From Nostoc sp. FACHB-110 (GTDB lineage: Bacteria > Cyanobacteriota > Cyanobacteriia > Cyanobacteriales > Nostocaceae), in the NCBI RefSeq assembly GCF_014697425.1, contig NZ_JACJRU010000057.1, forward strand, positions 1 through 42,513: a stretch of DNA of 42,513 nt. Reading direction: 5' to 3'. The position numbers were made by a program, and so were the translations under genes. A model generated the notes under the pieces. That model had not been told where the DNA came from. It saw only the letters and a program-made list of their open reading frames with translations, and searched no databases. Below, in pieces: positions 32,498-40,470 of the stretch (the stretch's first letter is position 1; each line of letters opens with the position of its first letter).

Positions 32498-34087
32498 TTA
32501 TAAAGGACGGTAGACGCGATAGTTAATTTCTGGGAAGATATTATCCATTAATTCAACTTTTTCTAACCAACCACTGTCAACTTTACCGACTTTGACATCC
32601 TCATAGAGTTTATTAAAGCGCATCAGGTGCGATCGCGTGCGGCGCACTGCATAAGGAACCATTGTCCCAGTCCGCATAATAAATGCCCAGTCAGAAGATT
32701 GTGCTAACAATAATTCCCGTGCAGCTTGGTTGAGAGCGCGCCATTCTAACTCATCTGCTGGTTCTAACTTCGAGATTTCAATCATCCGTTCTGCAGCTTT
32801 GTGCAGATGCTGATAAATCCAAGCATTGGTTTCATTTAACCAATACTCATGGAAACCTTTGTAACCCCAACTTGATTGCGAAGGACGGCAAACCTGTTGC
32901 GTTGGTTCTGCACGTAAATAATCTGCTAAGTGGGTCATTTGATATGTACCTTGGTCATACCATGACTTGCGGAACAAATAATCAATGAACCAAGGGCCTT
33001 CATACCACCAATGGCCAAATAACTCTGCGTCGTAAGGCGAAACAATAATTGGCGGGCGTTGCATAATATTGTAGAGATGTTCAGCCTGACGTTCGCGGTT
33101 ATACATAAAGTTAGCTGCGTGTTCTGCTGCTTTTTCTCTTGCCCAGTAAGGGTCATAAAGTGCTTTATCTGATAAACCTAAGCCGCGTCCAGTAATTTTA
33201 TGATACTTAATCCCTGTATTTTTGCGCTGACCATTGGGCATGATATAGGGTTTGATATATTCATATTCTGCTTCCCAGCCCAAGTCTTTATAAAACTCTC
33301 GATATTCTGCTGCGCCTGGATAGCCAACTTCCGAAGACCATACTTGTTGGGAAGATTCATGGTCACGGCCAAAAGCTGCCACACCTGTTTCGGTAAAAAT
33401 TGGCGCGTAGCTACCAAAACGGGGACGGGGACGAGCGTAAAGAATACCATGTCCATCAGTGAGGAAGTAACGCAACCCAGCATCCGCCAGCATCCGTTCC
33501 AGACCTTCGTAATAGGCACATTCTGGCAACCAAATACCTTTAGGTGGACGACCAAAGGTTTGTTCGTAATGTTCGCAAGCTACTTGAATTTGCGCCCACA
33601 CGGCTTGTGGATACATTTTCATCAACGGTAAATAGCCGTGAGTAGCACCACAAGTGATGATTTCCAAATTATTGGTGTCTTGGAACTGCTTAAACGCAGT
33701 CACCAAATCACCGTTGTAGCGTTCCCACATCTGGCGTGCTTCATTAAACTCTGTAGCGTAGTGTTCAGCCAGATAACGAATGTGTCCGTTGTGGGCATTA
33801 TGCTCGACTTCCAGTTCTGTCAGTTCTTCTAGTTTGGCTAAGTGGGCATCATAGCGTTCTTGCAACAAAGGATCGCGGAGCATTGACACTAAAGGTGGTG
33901 TCATACTCATCGTAATTTTAAAGTCGATACCGTCTCGCTTTAAGCCTTCAAAAACTTTCAGTAAAGGAATGTATGTTTCGGTGATAGCTTCATATAGCCA
34001 TTCTTCCTCTAAGACATAATCACTTTCTGGGTGACGCACGAAAGGCAGGTGTGCATGGAGTACAAGCGCGACGTAGCCAATAGCCAT
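32498..34087 (-). CDS. GH57-type 1,4-alpha-glucan branching enzyme
   Basis: A 529-residue enzyme with a GH57 catalytic barrel and a C-terminal DUF1957-type helical domain. The N-terminus YVALVLHAHLPFVRHP is the GH57 signature. The likely nucleophile is Glu189 in GIWLPECAYYEG and the acid/base is Asp353 in SPYDAELFGHWWYEGP. Family members make alpha-1,6 branches in glycogen. The predicted role here is glycogen branching beside the usual GH13 GlgB. ATG at 34087, terminator just downstream, no operon partner. Confidence 0.92.
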   Translation of the reverse strand: MAIGYVALVLHAHLPFVRHPESDYVLEEEWLYEAITETYIPLLKVFEGLKRDGIDFKITMSMTPPLVSMLRDPLLQERYDAHLAKLEELTELEVEHNAHNGHIRYLAEHYATEFNEARQMWERYNGDLVTAFKQFQDTNNLEIITCGATHGYLPLMKMYPQAVWAQIQVACEHYEQTFGRPPKGIWLPECAYYEGLERMLADAGLRYFLTDGHGILYARPRPRFGSYAPIFTETGVAAFGRDHESSQQVWSSEVGYPGAAEYREFYKDLGWEAEYEYIKPYIMPNGQRKNTGIKYHKITGRGLGLSDKALYDPYWAREKAAEHAANFMYNRERQAEHLYNIMQRPPIIVSPYDAELFGHWWYEGPWFIDYLFRKSWYDQGTYQMTHLADYLRAEPTQQVCRPSQSSWGYKGFHEYWLNETNAWIYQHLHKAAERMIEISKLEPADELEWRALNQAARELLLAQSSDWAFIMRTGTMVPYAVRRTRSHLMRFNKLYEDVKVGKVDSGWLEKVELMDNIFPEINYRVYRPL

Positions 34088-34843
34088 AGTAATTCCGGGG
34101 TGATACTTCTAAAATTGAAAGCCGAGGGATTTGGCGGAAATTAACAATATTTTAAGACCTTCTGGGGATCGTGGTAGTGCGATTGTATTGAGAAAGTTGG
34201 ATTTGCGGGATAAGGCGTTATGGCAAAAGGACAGGACAGACGAAAACTAATGCGGACTCAGTAGCTTGATTTGATGGGAAATATTTATTAGGACTTACGC
34301 AAAAAAACTCTCAAACTCTCATTTCTCCGTGAACTCTGCGTCTCTGTGGTTCGATTTTTCGTAGGCTGTGCGTAAGTCCTATTTATATCAGACTTTTGTT
34401 TTGATTGGCTTAAAAGTGAGCAATTAGAGCAGTTATCAATAATGATTGAATAACTATCTCATCGAATTTTTCAGAAGTGGGTAAAATCAAAATTAGCGTT
34501 GTTGTCATTTAATTAATATTCAAAGATTTAGATGTTAATTAATTAGTCATTAAAAGATATGACCTTACGCCCAAAACTCTACGTCTTATGGAGGATTATT
34601 GATAATTTATCTATGCCCAAATCCTCATAAAACCATCGTCTTAGGAGGAATAAAACCCAGAAAAAACTTATATTTTTTATGTAATTTTACGCGTTTATAT
34701 CCGAAAAAAATAATTGCTATACTGTATGAACACTGTAAAGAAATAGCAAATTTTCAGCAAAGAAAATAAATTTGCTGATGAGTTTGTTATGGGTTGTCAA
34801 ACCCATGTGATGAGTTAACGAGTTAGACACAATATATAGAAAT
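34088..34843. other. Intergenic region, about 750 bp, with one MITE-like element
   Basis: Divergent spacer between the GH57 and DUF2808 genes, holding promoters of both. The only structured part is the inverted-repeat element at 34290-34380. A short frame at 34220 (14 codons) is not supported. TATACT near 34719 could be a -10 box for the DUF2808 gene, but no -35 box is convincing. Confidence 0.45.
34290..34380. mobile_element. MITE-like element with 12-bp perfect terminal inverted repeats, copy 1
   Basis: AGGACTTACGCA (34290-34301) and TGCGTAAGTCCT (34369-34380) are exact complements bounding a 91-bp stretch with no coding capacity. The same ends bound another element at 42201-42299 with an unrelated interior. 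No certain target-site duplication is visible. Confidence 0.7.
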
Positions 34844-35401
34844 ATGAAATACTTCAGCAGCTTTGTTAGCACGCTGTTAATTGGCGCGGGAATTTTTTCT
34901 TTGCCCCAATTAGCTGCTAATGCGGTTACTTTGGGTAGTGGCGCGATCGCTTTTGCTCAACCACCGCGTCTAGTTAGTACTGGCACTCCCTATAATGATG
35001 CTAGTGCGCCGAATACAACTTACTACTTTACGGTAGAAGTACCATCAAATGCCGGGGAATCACTGCAACAAGTGACCTTTACCCAAGTTGCAGGGGTAGA
35101 AAATATTGAGTTCAATCAAAATGAAACTACGGCTTTTGTGGGAACACGCGATAGTCGTGGCGAAAAGTTAGAGCTTAAGTCTGTAACTAGCAAAGATCAA
35201 CAAAATTTCACAGTTAACTTTGCTCAACCTATTCAACCAGGTCAAACTGTTACTATTGCGTTACGCCCCGATCGTAACCCCGCTAATAGTGGAGTTTATT
35301 TATTTGGTGTGAAAGGATTTCCCTCTGGTGAACAACCAGTAGGTCAATTTCTCGGTGTTGGTCGTCTGCAATTTTATCAAGACACCTATAGTGAGAGTTA
35401 A
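34844..35401 (+). CDS. Secreted DUF2808 family protein
   Basis: A 185-residue exported protein. The signal peptide runs through MKYFSSFVSTLLIGAGIFSL, with cleavage likely near ANA or AFA-QPP. The mature part has PPRLVSTGTPYNDASAPNTTYYFTV, VPSNAGESLQQVTFTQ, GTRDSRGEKL and NSGVYLFGVKGFPSG, the features of DUF2808. This beta-rich family is almost confined to cyanobacteria, and its function is unknown. Location is probably periplasm or outer surface. Confidence 0.85.
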   Translation: MKYFSSFVSTLLIGAGIFSLPQLAANAVTLGSGAIAFAQPPRLVSTGTPYNDASAPNTTYYFTVEVPSNAGESLQQVTFTQVAGVENIEFNQNETTAFVGTRDSRGEKLELKSVTSKDQQNFTVNFAQPIQPGQTVTIALRPDRNPANSGVYLFGVKGFPSGEQPVGQFLGVGRLQFYQDTYSES

Positions 35402-35407
35402 TGAATG

Positions 35408-35450
35408 GGGAATAGGGAAACAACTTTTGACTGTTCCCTGTTCCCTGTTT
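35408..35450 (+). terminator. Hairpin terminator between convergent DUF2808 and hemW genes
   Basis: GGGAATAGGGAA (35408-35419) pairs with TTCCCTGTTCCC (35434-35445) with a single G-T wobble, followed by TGTTTAT. It overlaps the last two bases of hemW, so it could also slow transcription from the other side. Confidence 0.6.
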
Positions 35451-36627
35451 ATCCCAACTGATTAAATAAATCAGCCAAAACTACATTAGAAAATAAAAAA
35501 CCTTCTGGGTCAGTTAAACGCAATCTTCCTTCGACAACTTCGACCCAACCTTTTTCCGAGTATGGTTGTAAGCAGTGATGGATTTTCGTCATCATTTGGC
35601 CAAAATCCCTCTCTAATAACGAGAGATTGATCCCTTCAGCTAAACGCAACCCTAACATTAAAGTTTCGAGTAATATGTCTGCGGGTGGAGTGACTTCGCA
35701 ATCAATTACACAACCAGCTTTTACCCATTCAGAATATGCTTGAGTTTTGCGGGGACGAGTGAAGCGTTTTCCTTCTAAATAACTTGCTGCGCCCATACCA
35801 AAGCCATAATAAGGACGATTTTCCCAATAAACCCGATTATGCTGGCATTGATGCCCAATTTGAGCATAATTAGAAATTTCGTAATGTTCATAGCCTGCAC
35901 CAGTCAATACTTGTTGACTCATTTGGTACATTTTGACTGTAGTTTCATCGCTGGGTAGAGGATTATCCCCTGGTTGGTAATAGCGACCAAATGCAGTTCC
36001 CGGCTCAATTGTTAAGTCATAGATAGATATGTGCGTTGGTGCAGCAGCAATAGCTTGAGTTAAAGAATCTTGCCATTGGTCTAATGAGTGGTGAGGTAGT
36101 CCAGAAATCAAATCTAAGCTGAATTCGGGAATCTCGACTTGGTGAATTAATTCTATAGCTGCAAAGATATCTGTAACTGAATGCGATCGCCCAGCTAATT
36201 TTAACAATTCTTCTTGAAACGCTTGTACACCCAAACTCACTCGATTTACACCCAAGCTGCGATAGCCTGTGATATGTGCTAAATCAAATGTTCCTGGGTC
36301 TACTTCCATTGAAATTTCTACTTGTGGTGCAATGCCAAAACGTTTTTCCAATGCTGTTAATATCCGTTCCAATTGCTCAATAGAAAGTAATGAAGGTGTT
36401 CCCCCACCAAAAAAAATTGTGTTAAGGGGTTTACCAAAATTGGGAGTGCTAGCAATTTCTTGACATAACACTTCTACATATTGGGAGATAGTACCAGAAG
36501 TTTCTCCCCGCAAGCGATCGCCTACCACAGACACAGGAAAATCACAATAAAAGCATCGCCGTCGGCAAAAGGGAATATGCACATAAGCAGAACTTACAAT
36601 GCAAGAAATATCTAGTTTGTGAATCAT
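35449..36627 (-). CDS. hemW: Radical SAM heme chaperone HemW (coproporphyrinogen oxidase-like)
   Basis: A 392-residue radical SAM protein. The [4Fe-4S] motif is CRRRCFYC (Cys21, Cys25, Cys28), preceded by YVHIPFC. FFGGGTPSLL, ISMEVDPGTFD, GVNRVSLGVQAFQ and YEISNYAQIGHQCQHNRVYW follow. The CxxxCxxC motif plus one Phe-Tyr spacer and the HemW-type C-terminal domain fit HemW, which inserts heme into target proteins, rather than true HemN. Annotation pipelines often call it coproporphyrinogen III oxidase. I chose ATG at 36627 (MIHKLDIS); a TTG three codons earlier is the only longer start. Confidence 0.92.
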   Translation of the reverse strand: MIHKLDISCIVSSAYVHIPFCRRRCFYCDFPVSVVGDRLRGETSGTISQYVEVLCQEIASTPNFGKPLNTIFFGGGTPSLLSIEQLERILTALEKRFGIAPQVEISMEVDPGTFDLAHITGYRSLGVNRVSLGVQAFQEELLKLAGRSHSVTDIFAAIELIHQVEIPEFSLDLISGLPHHSLDQWQDSLTQAIAAAPTHISIYDLTIEPGTAFGRYYQPGDNPLPSDETTVKMYQMSQQVLTGAGYEHYEISNYAQIGHQCQHNRVYWENRPYYGFGMGAASYLEGKRFTRPRKTQAYSEWVKAGCVIDCEVTPPADILLETLMLGLRLAEGINLSLLERDFGQMMTKIHHCLQPYSEKGWVEVVEGRLRLTDPEGFLFSNVVLADLFNQLG

Positions 36628-36876
36628 TTTCAGCAATTATTACTTAACTTAACAAAGAATTAGAAAATCCCAAAATAAGTAGTTTTTTTACAGTTTCTTA
36701 TCGTTTTACAACAAAACCATGAAAAATATTAAAATAAAGCTCTTTAGTTATAATATTTGCAGATATTCCCTGCTTAAACTCGTAGCCTAAGTCAATATTG
36801 ATTATTCCCTTTTAGCGATGAAATCAAAGAAATTTGGCTTTATCGGGTAAAACAATTGCAGGAAAACAAGACAACC

Positions 36877-37953
36877 ATGCTTGATGCCATTATCATTCTC
36901 TCATTTATCTTGGCAGCAGCAGGTGTAGGGTTCTACAGTACCGATTTGCTACCTGATGGTACGCTAGATCGAGTCACCAACCTAGAAGCTTTACGCCTCA
37001 CCGTTGCTGTTTTTGCCGCCATCATTGGCGGTGCAGTCGGACTCAGTTTCCAGACAACCTATCGCCGCCTCGAAGCCCAAGTCCGGGAAATGCCACTCGA
37101 AGTTATCTTAACTCGTGCGATCGGATTAGTCATTGGGTTGTTGCTAGCCAACTTGATGCTGGCTCCGCTATTTTTGCTACCAATCCCACCAGACTTTAGT
37201 TTTATTAAGCCCTTGGTAGCAGTTGTGGGCAGTATTATTCTAGCGGTTACTGGTATGAATTTGGCAGATACCCACGGGCGAGGATTATTAAGGTTAATTA
37301 ATCCAAACACTGTGGAAACAATGGTAGTAGAAGGTACATTAAAACCTGCTAATACCAAAGTGTTAGATACTAGCTGCATTATTGATGGTCGTATTGAAGC
37401 ACTACTAGAAACAGGGTTTTTAGAAGGGCAGATTATCGTGCCACAATTTGTCCTACAAGAATTGCAACAAGTAGCTGATGCTAGTAAAGACCAAAAACGA
37501 GTGCGGGGAAGACGCGGCTTAGAAATTCTCAACCGCATTAAAGAAGCCTACCCCGATCGCATTCTCATTAATTCCATTGACTACGATGATATCGCTACAG
37601 TTGATGCAAAACTAGTCCGGTTTGCCCAAGAAATCAACGCTACCTTGCTTACTAACGACTACAACTTATCCAAAGTTGCCAGCGTCCAGAAAGTACCTGT
37701 ATTAAACGTCAACGATTTAGTTAACGCCGTCCGTCCCACCTATTTACCAGGTGACTACCTCGACTTAAAAATTCTCAAAGAAGGGAAAGAACCAAGTCAA
37801 GGCATTGGCTATCTAGATGATGGCACAATGGTGGTCGTTGAAGAAGGCAGCAGTTATGTAGGTGGTGAACTACGAGTAGTAGTTACCAGTGCCTTGCAAA
37901 CCTCCGCCGGACGTATGATTTTTGCCAAACCTCAAGCTTCAGCATTGGCGTGA
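36877..37953 (+). CDS. PIN and TRAM domain membrane protein (YacL-like)
   Basis: A 358-residue protein. Its N-terminus has about four membrane segments (LDAIIILSFILAAAGVGF, LTVAVFAAIIGGAVG, AIGLVIGLLLANLMLAPLFL, PLVAVVGSIILAVTG). A PIN nuclease-like domain follows (VLDTSCIIDGRIEALLETGF, QFVLQELQQVAD, ATLLTNDYNLSKVA, with conserved acidic residues). The C-terminus has the TRAM-like GIGYLDDGTMVVVEEG. The order matches the YacL family of cyanobacteria and Firmicutes, proposed to cleave RNA at the membrane; the target is unknown. ATG at 36877; a TTG seven codons upstream is possible. A terminator follows at 38001. Confidence 0.9.
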   Translation: MLDAIIILSFILAAAGVGFYSTDLLPDGTLDRVTNLEALRLTVAVFAAIIGGAVGLSFQTTYRRLEAQVREMPLEVILTRAIGLVIGLLLANLMLAPLFLLPIPPDFSFIKPLVAVVGSIILAVTGMNLADTHGRGLLRLINPNTVETMVVEGTLKPANTKVLDTSCIIDGRIEALLETGFLEGQIIVPQFVLQELQQVADASKDQKRVRGRRGLEILNRIKEAYPDRILINSIDYDDIATVDAKLVRFAQEINATLLTNDYNLSKVASVQKVPVLNVNDLVNAVRPTYLPGDYLDLKILKEGKEPSQGIGYLDDGTMVVVEEGSSYVGGELRVVVTSALQTSAGRMIFAKPQASALA

Positions 37954-38000
37954 GGGAAATGCCTGTTCAATCAAAATCAAATCTTCTATCAGTCCGTAAT

Positions 38001-38034
38001 ATCGGTGTAGTTAATCTGCACCGATTATTTATTT
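38001..38034 (+). terminator. Terminator after the PIN-TRAM gene
   Basis: ATCGGTG (38001-38007) pairs exactly with CACCGAT (38019-38025), followed by TATTTATTT. It starts 48 bp after the stop codon. Confidence 0.65.
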
Positions 38035-38060
38035 AATGTGGTGTTTAATTTCACTGCTTT

Positions 38061-38471
38061 CTACTGAGCTTGTAAAGATTGTAACTGCTCTATTGATAAG
38101 CCTGTAACTTGCGCTATTTGTTCTAATGGCATACCAGTGTTAATGAGATTTCTGGCAACTTCTATTAAAGCTTCGGCTTTCCCTTCAGCTTTACCTTCGG
38201 CTTTCCCTTCTTCTAAAATATCTTGGTAAATTACTGATTCGCGCATAATATCTGACCTCAAAATTCTTTTAATAACCTCTTGATCTAATACTAAACCAGC
38301 TAAAATTGCTGTGGCGGCAGCTATATGACTTTGAGTTTTTAATTCATTTAGCTGGTTAATTTGTTGCGCCACATTGTTAAGTATTGATTCCGGGTTATGC
38401 GTGCTACTTAAGGCTGCAAAAGGTAAAAGTCCTGGCGTTCGCAAGAATACTTCGGCTGGTTCTTCCCAGTT
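38061..38471 (-). pseudogene. C-terminal remnant of an Rpn-family (PD-(D/E)XK) nuclease/putative transposase
   Basis: The open part reads EEPAEVFLRTPGLLPFAALS, ILAGLVLDQEVIKRILRSDIMRESVIYQDIL, then the low-complexity triplet EGKAEGKAEGKAEA and a short helical end. This is the C-terminal half typical of Rpn-type proteins in cyanobacteria, which normally carry a PD-(D/E)XK nuclease domain before it. Here two in-frame stops lie at 38472-38477, directly upstream of EEPAEV, and no ATG is available; only a TTG at 38444. The nuclease domain is missing and its place is taken by the plus-strand gene at 38482. I call it a truncated relic. Confidence 0.75.
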
Positions 38472-38481
38472 TTATCAAGTG

Positions 38482-38700
38482 ATGGGTAAACGCTATACAA
38501 GAGTGAAGGAAATGTCAGGCTCAATTCGAGTTAAATTATGCAAACTTTGTAGTCAACCTGCACCTACGTTATATAGGGTTAAATACAAAGAAGACGGCGA
38601 ATGGGTTTTTGTCTGCCCTCAATGTTGGCCAACAATTAGTGCAGATAACCCTTTTTATGTTTATGGTGGTACTTGGAAAGCTAAAAAAGTTAGAAAGTAG
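38482..38700 (+). CDS. Small zinc-ribbon-like protein
   Basis: A 72-residue basic protein: MGKRYTRVKEMSGSIRVKL, a CKLC pair, LYRVKYKEDGEWVFV, a CPQC pair, then NPFYVYGGTWKAKKV. Two CxxC pairs about 27 residues apart suggest a zinc ribbon. I believe similar small proteins occur in other Nostocales, but I know no function. The frame extends upstream to 38374, overlapping the Rpn relic on the other strand; ATG at 38482 is the first start outside it. No strong Shine-Dalgarno. Confidence 0.7.
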   Translation: MGKRYTRVKEMSGSIRVKLCKLCSQPAPTLYRVKYKEDGEWVFVCPQCWPTISADNPFYVYGGTWKAKKVRK

Positions 38701-38948
38701 TATCAAGTTTTAATTTAGAATTAAAATTTTTATTGGGTTTACGGTAGGCGTGTTAAATGTGAAGCTGAGATGTTAATGTGATTATCAAAATTTCCAAATA
38801 AATTCTACATAATATAGCGATTCCCAGTTAAGTGAGGTACAGGTAATATTTTGAAACGCAGAGGGTCGCAGAGTTACGCAGAAATTTGTACTTCAGCAGA
38901 CTAGGAAACGCTATATTTTAAATTTGAACATTAATTAATGCCTCGAAA

Positions 38949-39335
38949 TCATAGTTCATAAATCTCTAATGGTAAGTTATCTGGATCTTTAAAGAAAGTA
39001 AATTTTTTACCAGTGATTTCATCAACTCGAATATCTTCCACCGCCACATTGTAAGACTGCAAATCAATTACAGCTTGCTCAATATCTTGAACTTTAAAGG
39101 CTAAATGTCTTAAACCACAGGCTTCAGGATTACTAGCTCTTTGAGGAGGATGAGGAAAGGAAAATAACTCAATTTGGCTATTTTCTCCTACTCGCAAATC
39201 TAATTTATAAGAATTACGCTCGGCACGAAATGTCTCTTGAATAATAGAAAAACCTAAAATCTCGACATAAAATTTTTTCGAGCGTTCATAGTTAGAAGCA
39301 ATGATAGCTACATGATGAATACCAGTAGTTTGCAT
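38949..39335 (-). CDS. VOC family protein (glyoxalase-like, YaeR/GloA2 type)
   Basis: A 128-residue metal-binding enzyme-like protein with two beta-alpha-beta-beta-beta units. GIHHVAIIASNYERSKKFYVEILGF holds the first metal-ligand His, GLRHLAFKVQDIEQAV the second His, and LPLEIYEL the C-terminal Glu; ELF in QIELFSFP is the other Glu. The SMU1112c/YaeR-like subfamily fits well. The substrate is unknown; a lactoylglutathione lyase role is possible but not established. ATG at 39335, isolated gene. Confidence 0.88.
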   Translation of the reverse strand: MQTTGIHHVAIIASNYERSKKFYVEILGFSIIQETFRAERNSYKLDLRVGENSQIELFSFPHPPQRASNPEACGLRHLAFKVQDIEQAVIDLQSYNVAVEDIRVDEITGKKFTFFKDPDNLPLEIYEL

Positions 39336-39571
39336 AAAAAATTGTTGACTAATAAAAAAATGAAGTACAAAGTCGTATTTTATTCTTGTTTATACAAGAA
39401 ATAGCTATTTTTGTCAGTAGTTTGTAACAAAAGCAAAGAGCATCAGGATTCAGATACGTCATTTAACGTATATTTACTTTGGCTGATTTAACCAGTAACG
39501 TCGTCGAAGTTCGGATTATGTGCGTTTCCCAAAAATGATTGAAGCAGCTATCTATGCTGTCATAACTCATA

Positions 39572-40360
39572 TTATTTTACATCTAGGTTATCAATCTTTG
39601 CTATTCCCCAAAAAATTAAATTGGGTTCTATAAACAAAGGTACTGCAAGTTTTGGATATAAAGTTTGTAGATAGTTAAATAATAAAGTGCGATCGCCCCC
39701 TTTGATCACCACGTTACTATTAGGATATAAATCCCACCACCCGGTTATAAAATCTTTGATTCCCGCTAATAAGGTGTAGATTACACCACTTTGAATAGCT
39801 TCTGGGGTATTTTGGGCAAACCTTGGTGGTAAAGATGTGAAAGTTTGCGTTTCTAATTGTGGTAATTGGCTGGTTTTTTCACCTAAAGTCGCAAATTGTA
39901 AACCTAGCCCTGGCAAAATTGCACCGCCAACTAAATTCTGTTGACTATCTGCACCTGTAAAAGTTAAGGCAGTTCCGGCATCAATTACTAAGATGGGAAA
40001 TCCTAACTTTATCCCTGCACCCCACAAAGCCAAGGCGCGGTCAATTCCTAATGTGGGATAGGTATTTTTTAAAGGTATATTCTCTAAGGTAATGACTTTG
40101 ACATTGGGGTAAGTTTGCCAAAGTGCGGTTTGACTAGGAACAACAGAAGCAATTACCAGGGGAAGGGGCGAAGGAAGGGTAAAAATCTTGGCTGGGAAAT
40201 CATCTAAGGTTAGACCGTTACCTAACTGCTGTATAACTGAATCAGGGAGATAGTCTGTATTCCATGTACAGTCAAGGGTTTCGCCTACGAATAACCCCCA
40301 ATGTAGTCGGGAATTACCTATCTCTAAAGCCAGCCAAGGTTTATGTATACGCGGTTTCAC
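39572..40360 (-). CDS. coaX: Type III pantothenate kinase
   Basis: A 262-residue ASKHA-fold kinase for the first step of coenzyme A synthesis. LALEIGNSRLHWGLF provides the phosphate-binding start, GIDRALALWGAG and LVIDAGTALTFTGAD the catalytic and pantothenate-binding segments, and VGGAILPGLGLQ and VVIKGGD the adenosine side. The start is GTG at 40360; no ATG occurs near the expected N-terminus. It is divergent from flv3 with about 110 bp between the start codons. Confidence 0.93.
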   Translation of the reverse strand: MKPRIHKPWLALEIGNSRLHWGLFVGETLDCTWNTDYLPDSVIQQLGNGLTLDDFPAKIFTLPSPLPLVIASVVPSQTALWQTYPNVKVITLENIPLKNTYPTLGIDRALALWGAGIKLGFPILVIDAGTALTFTGADSQQNLVGGAILPGLGLQFATLGEKTSQLPQLETQTFTSLPPRFAQNTPEAIQSGVIYTLLAGIKDFITGWWDLYPNSNVVIKGGDRTLLFNYLQTLYPKLAVPLFIEPNLIFWGIAKIDNLDVK

Positions 40361-40470
40361 TCTTTTGATTTTTTTAAGATAACTATAGAGTTTTTAATAA
40401 AAATTTACATTTAAACCGTGTCAAAATAGAACAAGCGGAATAAATACTCATTGTGTTTGAGAGGGGATTT

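Noticed and set aside
34220..34264. 14-codon frame MAKGQDRRKLMRTQ
   Set aside because: Too short to support, no ribosome-binding site, no recognisable family.
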